A DNA stretch of 64,000 bases from Melanocharis versteri (Eukaryota > Chordata > Aves > Passeriformes > Melanocharitidae), in contig VZTG01009129.1 in assembly GCA_013397845.1 (NCBI GenBank), forward strand, positions 278,572 to 342,571, read 5' to 3'. Shown piece after piece: positions 37,944 through 49,178 of this stretch. The position numbers and the translations under genes are program-made. The notes beneath the pieces were generated by a model. It saw nothing but the letters and a program-made list of their open reading frames with translations. It was not told where the DNA came from and ran no database searches. Every line of letters starts with the position of its first letter. Within the stretch, counting starts at the first letter, position 1.

Positions 37944-37965
37944 ATGGAGAGGGACCGGATTTCAG
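37944..37965 (+). CDS. SEPTIN9: Septin-9 alternative first exon (isoform v3, MERDRIS) (partial CDS)
   Basis: The frame from ATG 37944 gives MERDRIS plus one base (G) before the donor GTAGGC at 37966. This matches exactly the seven isoform-specific residues that start human SEPT9_v3 (MERDRIS, then ALKRSFEVEE from shared exon 3). The phase is the same as the v1 exons, so splicing to shared exon 3 gives Ala at the junction. The protein made from this start lacks the long-isoform-specific 26 residues but keeps most of the N-terminal extension, the GTPase domain and the septin unique element, all encoded beyond the window. The exon lies at the end of a GC-rich, promoter-like region. An ATG 22 bases upstream (37922) is in another frame and runs through the splice donor. 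Order v1, exon 2, v3 along the chromosome is as in human. Confidence 0.94.
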
Positions 37966-38134
37966 GTAGGCTATTGATCTTTTAATACGTTATATTCTGC
38001 TCCTGCCTTCCTACCTTTCCAGCAGCTTCTGTACTTTGGGAAGAGGAACAGCCCCGCTCCGGGTGGATTTCAGCCGATTCCTTTATTTATTTCCTTTTTT
38101 TTTTTTTTTTTGCTTTAATTCTCCCTTTCTTCTT

Positions 38135-38174
38135 NNNNNNNNNNNNNNNNNNNNNNNNNNNNNNNNNNNNNNNN
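38135..38174. other. Assembly gap of 40 N
   Basis: Forty N bases interrupt a long pyrimidine-rich stretch (T runs on both sides) about 170 bases after the v3 donor. The true length is unknown. A single N also occurs at 21853 inside a T run. Confidence 0.98.
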
Positions 38175-38464
38175 TTTTTTTCCTTTTTTTTTTTCCCCAT
38201 CCTCCTGAGCCCTCGAGACAGACGGTGATTCCAGCAGAAGCCGGGGGAGGGGGCGAAGGGGGAAGCAGGGGGGAAAAAGAAACTGCTTTCTAGGTCTGGA
38301 TTTCATTTGAGTCCCTCTCTCCCCCCCTCTGCTCCCATGTGCCGCACGGCGCGGGGGGATGAATGCTGAGCCTGTTAGCTCAGAGCTGCGAGCCGGGGAG
38401 AGGGAGGAAAACAGCCGAGCTCTTGGCATGGAGACGCGGTTCTGCTCTGAAGGTTGGCTCCTGG

Positions 38465-38472
38465 GTGTGCGT

Positions 38473-38504
<32 letters not shown>
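38465..38504 (+). repeat. GT dinucleotide microsatellite
   Basis: GT repeats are interrupted by three GC steps in the 5' half and perfect in the 3' half. They lie about 500 bases downstream of the v3 donor. Confidence 0.92.
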
Positions 38505-39011
38505 TGTGGCGGAGCTTTTCCTGCTTGCCAAAGTCTCTTCCCTGGGTTTTTGCCCTCCCATCCCGCCCGGCTGGGCAGGAGCCGCCTGCGTGTTGCACGG
38601 CTGGTCCCTGCTTTGTGCTGGGGCAGCGGCGTGGGCTTCACCTCGCTGGCCGTGCCTGGGGGGGAGGCTGGAGGGGGGCAGGCGGAGGAATGAAGAACTC
38701 CATGTAATTCCCCAGTTTCCCCGCAATCCCCGCCCGGTGGTGCGTGTCTGAGCGGTTCCGAGAGCTGCTGGCGGGCCCGTGGAGCTGCTGGGGAGCGGTG
38801 CTGCCGTGGGCTGCCCGCGGGTGGCTGTGGATGCTCGTGTCTGGCGGCGGGGACGGCGGCCAGGCTGCGCGGTGGCACCCGTGGGGCTGTCCCTCCGTGT
38901 GCGCGGGCAGGGTGGCCCTGATGAGAGAGGGAAAGCGAGGGAGGGGGTGTCTGTGCCCAGGCTGGCGGATCGGAGCCGGGGGGTCTCCCTTCCCGCAGCC
39001 CCCCTATGGCA

Positions 39012-39043
39012 CAGCTCGGCTCAGCTCGGCTCAGCTCAGCTCA
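39012..39043 (+). repeat. 10-bp GC-rich tandem repeat
   Basis: CAGCTCGGCT occurs twice, followed by the variant CAGCTCAGCT and a partial unit. Confidence 0.88.
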
Positions 39044-40280
39044 CCCTACCCTCCTGCGGCACCAGGCCTCTCGTCCTGGGCGTTCCCGGCCGGCTGCTGG
39101 GCATCGGCGCTGGGAGGGAAACCACAGGGACGAGAGGAAGCGCTCAAGCCAGGGTGGAGCGAAGCCGTGTCCCGGGAAGGCTGATCCCGAGGCTGGCCTG
39201 TTCCAGACCCGCCGTGCCCCATCCAGGGATGTGCTGAGAGCACCCGGTGCCCCTGGATAAGGATTTACCTGCAGGAGCATCCTCCACTCCCCGCCGCCTC
39301 TTCGGAGTGCGGGTGGCACCTTCTCATCCCTCTGTCCATCTCTCTTGCTTGTGCTTTCTCCTCTGGTCCGAGCCACTTCAAAGCATTCCTGAGAGCTGCT
39401 TGTGACAGAGCCTGGTGGGTGTTTCAGCTGCCCGGGGCTTTGGGCTGGAGAGCCCGTGCCACTGGGCAGGGACATGCGGGAGAGAAGGGGGTGACAGGGG
39501 GGTTTGATCCCATCCTCGGTGCACTGCTGGGTCCCCTTCCTCCTCGCAGGGGTGCTGGGCATCTCTGCAAAGGGTCGCTGGGGAGGAAGGGGACTCTCTA
39601 GTGATGTGATCCAGGGCTTTTTGTCCCAAACGAGCACGAAAGGTGGGGTTCCCTCAGCCCTCAGGCTGCACATCGTGCAAGGAGCACAGAGCCCTGTTGC
39701 CCGGGCTGGCTGTCACCGCTCCCAGGGCGTGCAGCACCCAGGGACCCCGTGGGCAGGAGGACTCCAGAGCATCTTTGTGCAGAGATGCAGGAGCTCTTGC
39801 TACTGCCCTAGAGCAGGAGCAATATTTGCAAAACAATGTCCGAGTGCATGCGTGTTTCACTGACCTGGAACTGGCTTTTCCGTGGGGGGCTCAGATGTGG
39901 CTGAGCCCCGGGCAGGGATGCAGGGAGGGCACTGGCTGTGCCTGATGCCCTGGGCCGGGTGTACACGGCGTGGTGTGTGCCTTCACCTGAGGAGGTTGCC
40001 AGGATGATGAACACGGCTGCTCTGCCCTCACTCAAACGCTGTGTGGGACCTTGGAAACATGCCATCAGACCATCTCAGTGGTGGTTATGATACACGACTC
40101 TGGCATGAAATATGGGATGGGGAAATAGGTGGATCTGCTCCACAGGTCCCTGCTTGGAAGGGTCAGCGCAGGCAGGGAAAGCCGCTCAGCTGGGGCAGTG
40201 GAGGGAGTGATAAACCACGTGTGGCAAAACTGTTCTTGAAGAGATTCTGGGCACAGAAGTGACAATGAATGGTTGCAATC

Positions 40281-40326
40281 AATGATTTTAGGTGTCTTTT
40301 CCAACCCAAGTGGTTCTGTGATTCTG
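40281..40326 (+). mobile_element. Short CR1 3' terminus
   Basis: About 45 bases, with GTGTCTTTTCCAACCCAAG and TTCTGTGATTCT, match the CR1 end. The rest of the element is absent. Confidence 0.7.
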
Positions 40327-43300
40327 ATATCACCAGGCTGTGCTGCTGACTCCCAGATCCATGGCGCAGCGTGGATGCACAGGGAGAGCTGCTCAGCTCG
40401 CCCTGGTCCTGCTGATATGCTCCGAGGGTCCCCCAGGGCCGTGGGCTCTGGCACTGCTGCACTGGCGGGGGAGAGGAGTGGGGAGCAGAGCTCAGTCACA
40501 GCCAGCAGCGTGGCTGGGCCCTGGCTTTGGTGACTAACTGAGAGATGACTCGGATGAAAGCAGATCTGTGGCACTCTGGGGGCCGTGTCCCAGTCACTGC
40601 TCTGGCCCTAAACATGCTTTTAATTAATCCTTGGCTGTGGGTGGGAAGAGCTGACTCCTGAGCTGAGTGTGGGGCTGCTGGACGGGATGAGGGCACTCCA
40701 GGGCGGGTGGGAACTGGGCCTGGCCTCTTCTTTGAGGTCTGTTTTCCCACAGCTGCTGGGCTGGGCATGTCCCCTGGGGTGTCCTCTGCCCAGGGAGAGC
40801 TCTGGTTTCCTCCCAGAGCCGTGTCCCTGACCCAGGGTCCTGTCCCAGGGGGTGACAAACACCTGGTGCTCCAGGGGAAGGCACAGAAGGTGCGAGGTGA
40901 GGCTGTGGGTCTGTGCCTGGTTCCCTGCCAGCTGTGGGGCAGCGAGGGGCTGCCTGCCCTGTGACAAGGTGCCAGTCTCAGGTGGTGCCTGTGGGTGCTG
41001 GCAGAAGAAAACACAATCTCACAGAACCTGTTTGTCTCTTCTAATGCAGTTAACTCATTTCTCACACATTTCTGAAGGCTATGAAAGCATGAAAAGCATT
41101 AGCTCTAAGTGGGTTTGTTTCCAGGCATGCCTCTGCTCTGGTTTTGGGGCTGGGAGCTGTGCTCTGGGCTCTGGCCCTCACGTCTGCCCCTTGTCCCTCA
41201 GTGCCAGGTTGCGCTGGTGGCAGTGGCCTGGAGATGGCTCTCCTGTCTTTCCCTAGCGGCTGGTCCCTTTGACTAGCTCGGATCTCTCTACAAAGCCTTA
41301 ATTGTTAAAGCCACAGGGCCTTTTGCCTCTATTAAAAGAAAAGGAAGGGTCTGCATCTCCCTGAGCAGAGAGGATTTGGTTACTCTCATGGTGGGGTGAG
41401 AGGATGGATGCGGCCGTGATAGGAAAGGATGTCCGATCTCCCGGTGAAGTTATTCATGTCACATTTGAAATTGCGCTGGGAAAACTCATTTTAAGAGTTA
41501 ACAGATGATGGTGAATGTGTGATCATAACACCTGACTGCAGTGAGTGTTGGGCAGAGCCAGGCATGGGGGCTGAAGGTGCACAGAAAGAAGATAAAGGGT
41601 TCATTAACCCATTGGTGATCACTCTGAATCTTTCGGTTACATCCACTGCAGGTATGTTTATGTGTAATATTCTTAGTTTGGCAGGGTTTTATCCATCCTC
41701 CTGAGCAGCAGGGACACAGCCCCTGTTTGCAGTGTGCGGTTTGCAGGGGTTGTGCAGACGTGACAGAGCATCTTCATTGTCCTCAGAGCCACCTTGTGAA
41801 GCACCACAAGGCTGGACTGAGAAAGAGGAAAGGGAAGTAGGGGTGCTGTTTGTGATTGCTAGAGGTGTGGGGGGATGTACTTGTTCCTTCACTTTCTTTT
41901 AATAAAAGTTAATCTTCTGAAGATGTGTGTCAGGGCAGAGGGGTTGGGGGTGCTTCTGATGGCTTCAGCTATCTTTCCTGTCTCAGGTTTCTTGGTGACC
42001 CTGTTATTTCTAGGAAATGGCAGATAAAAGCCCGATATGTCTCTTTTTAGTGGTCTTCTCACAGCCATTCACCTCATTAGCCAGACATTTCCCTTTTTCC
42101 TCTGGCTTACAGCACACCACACATGGGACACCAGACTGAGCATTTACAGCCTGCATGCTTCCACCTCCTCACCCCAGCCCTGGCACTCAGGGACACCTTT
42201 TGCACTGTCCTTAGCCCTCTGTCTGCTGGCAGTGTCCCACTGCTCGTGTCCCTGCCTGCTGCTGACCCCTGTCTCTTGCTGCAGTGTGTGGTGCCCTGTA
42301 AAAACCGCCTGCACCTTTTTTCAGCCAAGTTTCTCACTGAAGCGTTTGCCTTCACCCCACGTGCTCTGTCATAACCTGTGGCTGCAGGTTCTGGCTCAGC
42401 GAACAGGAGCTCCCTGCAGTGTCTCTCAGGGAAGGGCCTGGGTTTTTTGGGGCTCTGCTCCCAGCCCCTTTGGCTGCTGCTCCCGCCTGGCCACCGCATT
42501 CCCACAGTTGTCTGAGGCATGTCAAGGTATGAAGCATTATCCATTTCCTGATGTCTGCTCTCAGATCTGCTGGAAATTCTGCTCATCTCCGTTAAATATG
42601 GTCCCGCTGTGGAGCACAACTCATCTCTGGCCTGACAGCACAGGTAACGCTCCTCGACACCGCTCTGCTGAACTTGGCCAACCCCGGGGCCAGAGCTCCT
42701 TTGTGGGTTTTTACTTTGCCGGATGACTTGGAGCCTCCCAGCAAAGCGATTCCCATGCTGCTGGGGTGAGGGAGGACATTTCTCATGCGAGTCAGGGCTC
42801 TTCCAAGGTCCAGCATACCATAATGCTGAGTAGAAGCAAGTACGTAGTTAGGGAAGTATGTCTGGGTCAACACATGTCTTGTGTTGCCTTAATGATCTCA
42901 GAAGCACAATATCTATGTCCTGTTGGCTTTTCCATGCAGTACTTACAGCTGTAACTCGTGGACACAGGGATTTGTTAGAGAGCAGTGGATGCCTCGTGCT
43001 GTGGGTGCTGCTCAGGGCTCCGTGGTACCACGTGGGCAGCAAGCCCCATGTTAGGAGCAGTCTTGTGCCTGAGAAAATGCAGGGGAAATTCCTTGTTCTG
43101 CCTCTGATGTTCTGTAAGTCCTCGGGAAAAGGTGTTTGTGCTCACCTTTGACTTTGGGTGAGGATCTGGTGTTTGGGTCTCTGTGCTGGAGCTCCCTGTC
43201 AGTAAAGGGGTTGCAGAATTGCAGCTGGGAACTTGGAGCTGTTCTGACACTGCAGTGAGGGGAGTCTGAAACAGGGTTGTGAGTGGGATCTGGAACTGTT

Positions 43301-43848
43301 CCTTGTGGGCTACAAGTGCTTGGTGGCTGCTCTGGACAGCTGATGGAGACAGCATCCTTTATGTGTGTGCTTAACCAATATCCATGGATCTTGACCCCTT
43401 TAAAAGAAGTTTCTTGGGCTATATCCATTGCTTCTTCCCAGCAGTGCCTGTTTACAAGGGCAGCTTCTCCCTTCTTAAGCACCAACACTGAAAACTTAAT
43501 TTCCCCATGGCTGGGCAGGACATGCCCCCCACCTCTCCTCCAGCACTTCAGGCTGCTGTGGTTACACTGATTTATCCTGTACCCACGTGCTGCTTCCCTG
43601 CCACAGGACAGCTGTGAGCCCGTGCTGCAGGATGGAGCTGCTGTTTGAGTGCAGGTGAAGTGAAACAGCCCTTCAGTGTAAGGTTTAATGGAGTTTGGGG
43701 TTGCTGATGCCAAGAGTGTTGTTAGAGACTTATAAACAGCTCTGGATTGTGGCTTTGGGGGGAGAATGGGCAGAGGTTTACAGGTGAATAAAATGCATTA
43801 GTTTTACAAGCAAATAATCACACAATAAATCTGGGAGTGTATTTATTC

Positions 43849-44062
43849 GTGGAATGACAGCCCAGGTTGGAAAGGATGCCAAAAGATCACCTGGCCCAGC
43901 CTTTTGTGGGAAAGGGAGCCTAAATGAGATTATCTAGCCCAGTGCTCAATTACACCCTGAAAACCTCTGGCAGTGGGGACTCTACCATGTCCCTGGGGAG
44001 CTTGTTCCAGTGACTGATTGTTCTCCCTGTAAAAAACGTCTTTCTTGTATCAAAATGAAGAT
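43849..44062 (-). mobile_element. Old CR1 LINE fragment, reverse orientation
   Basis: The arrangement (GAATGACAGCCCAGGTTGGA, then AGATCACCTGGCCCAG, CCCTGGGGAGCTTGTTCCAG and AAAACGTCTTTCTTGTATC) follows the reverse CR1 tail but is highly diverged, suggesting an older subfamily. Confidence 0.8.
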
Positions 44063-45211
44063 TTTTTTTTTCCCCATGTGAAGTTGGTGCTGCATAAACA
44101 GATCTGCATTAATTTTGTGATTACATCATTACCAGGTACCTTATAAACTAAAGTGGTTGTTCTTGAAGCAAATTCTGGTTTCCAGTGAAGCCAATTTGGC
44201 AGGGGATGAGTGTGATTGCTTGGATGCAGGATTTGAGGGGCAGCCTGCCATTAGCTCTGCAGCATCTCCAGGTTGCAGCTTTGAGCGTGCTGTAACTCAA
44301 GGCTGTGGAAATAATGGTGGGTTTGCATTTTACTGCTGCCTGCTTCGTCTGGAAAATTAAACCATATTATCAAGACAACCCAAGTTTGGTCTCTGGCACA
44401 ACAGAGCAGACAAATACTCACAATTTGGGCCTTTTATTGTCTGATTTTTTTCAGAATCCTATTGGGCCGAGGCACAGAGGTGTGGGCACTCTCTGGTGTG
44501 GCTGCTAAAGAAGGAATTGGTGCATATATTCTGAAGTTACTCTCCCTGACTCCCCCAGAGCTGGGATCTCTCTCCACAGCTTCCCAGCCTGGGCCAGCAT
44601 CTGTCGATGCCAGCAGCACGCCCTTGCTGGCAGCCCACCCCCTGCCAGCTGCACTGCCTGCCTGCATGCAGCACTTTCTCCTCTCCTTCCCAAGGCTGCA
44701 GGATGTGGGTTCTTTATTAGTTTCAGATGCTTTTTTCTTTCCAGGTTTTTGTGCTTCCATGTCTTAGTCACGGTGATGGAGGGGCCTTGGTGTCACGGGC
44801 CTTGCTGATGAGGAGAGAGGCTGACATGGGGGATTTGGGGGGCAGGGGTGTGTGCTTGGTGGGTGCTGGGTGTTTTCTGGGTGTTTTCTGGGGCCTGATC
44901 CCTGGCAGTGCCAGGAAGCTCCAAACCTGCCCAGCACACACGGGACGGAGTGACCCACGTTGGCTGAAGCAGCTCCCATGAAGCCAGAGCCTCTGCCAGG
45001 GCCAGTTGTGGGTTTGAATCCGTCTGTGTGATACAGGGGGACAGATGGAGAGTTAAAACCCTGAGCTGGCGGGAGTGCTTGTTTTGAAGGACACCCATGA
45101 GGCTGAAAAGCAGCTCCTGGGGAGCTGAGGGGTGTGAAGCTGCAGGCTGGGGAGCTTGCACCAGGACCTGAACCCAGGATTTGAGTCCAGGGACAGTTTC
45201 TGCTTTACCTG

Positions 45212-45252
45212 GGAGAAAAAGAAGGAAGAAAAAAAGAAGGAAGAAAAAAAAG
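45212..45252 (+). repeat. Homopurine tract
   Basis: About 40 uninterrupted A/G bases contain two copies of an AGAAGGAAGAAAAA unit. Confidence 0.85.
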
Positions 45253-46039
45253 ACTGCTGGGAGCAGCTGTGTTGGGCAGACACGTGTTGGTGTGGCTAAG
45301 GCAGTTTTTGGTGCCTGGGTCTGGGATTTTGTCCCTGTGCTGCTGACTTTGGGCAGCAGCAGGTCATGAACTCCCTGTGTTTTGGTGCCTCTGAGATGCT
45401 GGCTTGGGCTTTGGGTTTGAGGTCAGGGGAGCGGCAGGGCCCCATGTGAGGGTCTGGATCTCTGCACCGTCCTCAGGAGCTCCTGGTGCTGCCTGGCCCA
45501 TCAGCTGCTGCAGCTGCTGCTCCCTGGCTCTCCCCAGGCTGTAAGCAAAGGGCTTTCCAGACCTTCTCATCCACGTGGTGCTGGAAATACCGAGCATTGT
45601 GCTGCCCTGACCTGGGGGAATCAAGGCTTGGGCGGCTCGTCCCAGCCCACGGCGGTGCTGTCCTGCCCACGGGTGTTTTGTGTGGGTCTCTGTCACTGCT
45701 GCTGCTGTGACAGTGCCGCGGGGACCCCGGCTCTGGTCAGAGGGCTTGGGTGATGATTGCTGTGAGTGTAGCTGGAGGCAAGGTCCTGACTGCTTTTGCA
45801 GAAACCCTGTAATGTCTCTTTACAAGGTGACTTGTAAAGAGTCGATTGCCTGGGGCTGCGCAAGGCCTCCGCCTCAGATCTCCCATTTTCCAGCCCAGAG
45901 ACCTGTTTCCTTGACTACGCCATGACTAAAGGAGTGCAAAGAGGCTTTTTTTAGCCGCTTCAGCTGACCTTTGCAAGCCTATACCCTGTAAAGAACATCC
46001 CGAAGCTCCTTGCTGCTTTTTCAGCATAAACGTGAGGGG

Positions 46040-46560
46040 GATCCCTGCATACGAAACACCTTGGTTGGCTTGACTACCCGCCTGGACGCCTCTAGGAAAT
46101 CTGTCCCGGCTCGGGTGACTGGGCTGACCCTCCGGGGTCACCCTGCCCTTCGGCAGCTGGATCCCACAATCCCGGCCGCTGGTTTCCAGCGGGATCGGGG
46201 CGGATGTGTCAGCCAGCATCCCCGGAGGCTTCGGCTGTCATCTGTCTGACTCACGGGTCTGTCGCTCCCGCTGACTCACCCCCATCCCCAGGGACGTGCC
46301 ACGGGCCAGGCGGGGGCCACAGCTGGTGGCACACGGGTCCCGGCTGCGGGCCAGGGCTGCGCCCTGCGGGCTGTGGGTGCCCCTGGCTCCCCTCGGGGCT
46401 GGAGGGGTGAGCTGGGCACTGCCACGTTCCCTGACCAGCCCCCGGCAGCTGCGAGGGCTGCCCGCAATCCCTACTCCAGCCTCCCCCCGCCCACACCTGC
46501 GCTGCTCCTCACCTGTCCCGGGGATGTCCCTTCACCCTTTCTAGGCGTCCACTCGAATTT
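46040..46560. promoter_or_regulatory. Intronic CpG-rich patch with paired AP-1 sites
   Basis: About 500 bases are markedly richer in CpG than the surrounding intron. Two perfect AP-1 motifs TGACTCA lie at 46247-46253 and 46272-46278, 25 bases apart. A donor-like GTGAGC occurs at 46407, but no ATG-started frame ending in phase 1 precedes it, so no septin-9 first exon is called. It may be an enhancer or a non-coding or minor promoter. The assignment rests on composition and motifs only. Confidence 0.4.
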
Positions 46561-49040
46561 CACCTCTGAAAGCCTGTGTCCGGCTGTAAAAAGCAAGTAA
46601 CTGCTGAGGTTTAGAGCCGAGGACAGTAAATTCTGATTCATGGGCTTATAGGGAGGGGTTTATTCAGTAAAATGGACAGTGTTTATCACTAGAGTGCTAA
46701 AAGCACAGGGGTGCCCCTCTCCTGAACAGATTTGCTTCTTGGCACAGCTTTTATTTACTAGTGAGTCAGGATTTAAGCAGCAGCAGGAGGGAATGATCTC
46801 GTGGCACTTTAAAGCGGGGCTTTTGGAGTCCTCTTCCTGCTCTTCCACTGAATCGCTCCGTGTCCTTGCGTAAATCATTTAACACGTGTGCTCTCACTTC
46901 CTAGATGGAAAATGAGGTGGATACTTTCCGCTTTTCCTTGGCACTTCAGGATCCGCTGCTAGGCAGCTGCGAGGGATTTGTCGTGATAAAGCCGGGAATT
47001 TGACCCTCGGGTGTGCCAGCACCCCCACGCAGGGCTGGGACGAGGCTCCCTGCGGGGTGTGGGCAGTGGCTGGTGCTGGGCTGAGGTGTGGGGCTGGGCT
47101 GTGGCTGGACATCAGGCTGGAGACACGAGCTGTTCCCGCTGGATCTGTCAAAGAGCAGGAGCATGGGATGTATGCTGTGCTGGCCATGTCCACTCCTCTG
47201 GCACTGAAGGCGTGGCTGGCACACGCAGAACGTCCTCCGGGGGATGCTGGTGCTGCCAGGGCCAAGTTCACAGCTACAGCACCACCCAACACCGGCTGAT
47301 GTGTCCCTTCTCTGTCCCTCTCACCAGCAAGAGCCATCGGATCTCCTCTGCTCCCTGGAGAGATGGCAGGACGCATTAACCTGGTCATCCCTTCCCTGCT
47401 GTTTCCTGCTGAAGTCTTTAAACTTTGCTCTCTCTCCCCCTGGAAATGAGGATGATCCTGTATGGGCCTATCATTTCCCCCAGTTCTCCCTCCCCAGCCC
47501 TGAAACGTTTAGCAGTTTTGCTTAATTGTTTTCCTTCTCCCTGTGGCTTTTCTTGGCTCCGTAGAGTGACAAGGCTGGAGCTGCCGCTCCAGGAATGTTC
47601 ACCAGGAGGGTTTGTGTTTAATTGTTCACAGATTTATCAGGATAGAGGCAAAGCAGGCAACCTTGAGAGCAAATAAGCTGTTGGGCCATGAAGAGGGCTT
47701 CAGCACCTAAAATATTTCCCAGTTCTCCCCTTTTTTGCATTCTTTGATCCATTCAAGTGGAGAACTGGTCAAACCTGACTTTAGGTGCCTAAAAAGCCCT
47801 GGCTGATCTCTGTATTGACAGCTGCTCCTCAGGGAAGGGAGCCTGGTTGGAAACCACCGAGTTTGGTGAGCTGTTGGTTGTTTTGGGGTGTCGTGGGTTT
47901 TTTTTCCAGAAAAAATGAGAAGTTCCTGGTGGGTGGAGAGGGAAAGTGAACTATGAAATTGTGTGTCTTGTGCTCTCTGTTGAAACACACCCTGGGGAAG
48001 GCATATCCTCCATAAACAGCAGTGTTGGCCACGGACCAGGAAACCCTTCCCTCCCCGCTCCCCTCTGCAGCAGAGCCGAGTGCTGTAGGCGGTGTTTCCA
48101 CCCAGAGGGGCTGTTCCTGGATCCTGTTCTTGTACCTCTGCAGCCCTTCAGACACCCACTGGAGAGGCCTGCTGGGGTGCAGGCTGTCCTCCAGGGCTCT
48201 GTCCCCTTTGCTCATCAGTTTGTTCCAGTAACTGATGTTACTGGCGTCCCAGTAGCTGTTTGTTGCAGTAACTGGTGGTACTGGTGGTACTGGGTCTGTG
48301 CTGTGAGGCCATGAGGGATGTTGCCGAGTCCCACACGGTACCCTGAGCACTGATGGAGCTGTGTGGTTTGGAGCCTGCTCCTGGCCTTGCTCCAAGATGA
48401 TAAGCAAGAGGCTGTGCCATGGCCCTGGTGTTACCCTGCTCTGGGTACACCTATGCACCGGGGCCGTGGGCAGCTGGGGTGCTCAAACCGCTCTTCATCC
48501 CATGGCTGATCCCCAGGCTGGGTAAGACCCACCTCTGGTGTCCTCTGCTCACCTGTGTCACTGCTCCACAGCTCCCTGTTTGTCTCAAGACTGCTCAGAG
48601 AGTGGCCCTTTGTCTGCAGCTGGAGAGGAAATTTATCTGGCCCTCACAAGGGCAAGAAGGTGACAGGCAGTGGCACAGGGGCTGGAGGAAGGGCGTATGT
48701 GACAGTGCATGATGCAGAGCTGGTTTGGTCATGGGGGCTGAGGGGCTGCCAGGGAGCTGTGGGAATCACACAGGTGCTGCAGGCCTGCAGGAAGAAAAGG
48801 TATTTTGGAGAAAAGGGCTTAAGAGGCAGCAGGAGGGGTACCAGGAGGGTTTGAGCAGCGAGGGTGGGGACTCAGCCTGAGCTCTCCCTCTCTTGGCTCC
48901 ATGCCTTCCTCCCCCTCCTCTCTCTGTGTGCAGTTCCCCAGTGCAAGCCAGCAGAGACCCGGGCCCTGCTCTGTCTCTGCTAAAGCTCAGGTTTGCCTGC
49001 TCACCCAAGATTTGCTCCTCTGCCAGACACTGTGTGTGTG

Positions 49041-49178
49041 CCCCATCCCTGGAAGTGTCCAAGGCCAGGTTGGATGGGGCTTGGAGCAACTTGGGACAGT
49101 GGGAAGTGTCCCTTCCCGTGGCAGAGGGGCTGAAACAAAATGAGCTTTAAGGTCCCTCCAACCCAAACCATACTGTGT
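49041..49178 (+). mobile_element. CR1 LINE 3' tail fragment
   Basis: A CR1 tail is present: CATCCCTGGAAGTGTCCAAG, GGTTGGATGGGGCTTGGAG and GGTCCCTCCAACCCAAACCA. The translated frame gives SLEVSKARLDGAWSNL, the end of CR1 ORF2. Confidence 0.92.

Noticed and set aside
42037..42726. Plus-strand open frame of 229 codons with hydrophobic stretches
   Set aside because: The apparent membrane segments come from pyrimidine-rich intronic sequence; no homology recognised.
45001..45030. GGTTTGAATCC resembling a tRNA B box
   Set aside because: No matching A box or cloverleaf at the proper distance.
46296..46410. Possible further septin-9 first exon ending at the GTGAGC donor at 46407
   Set aside because: No ATG-initiated frame here ends in the required phase 1; the only phase-1 frame begins with GTG, and no known isoform N-terminus matches.
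48225..48300. GTAACTG/GTACTGG-rich segment resembling a tandem repeat
   Set aside because: Units are irregular in length and spacing; not a clean repeat array.
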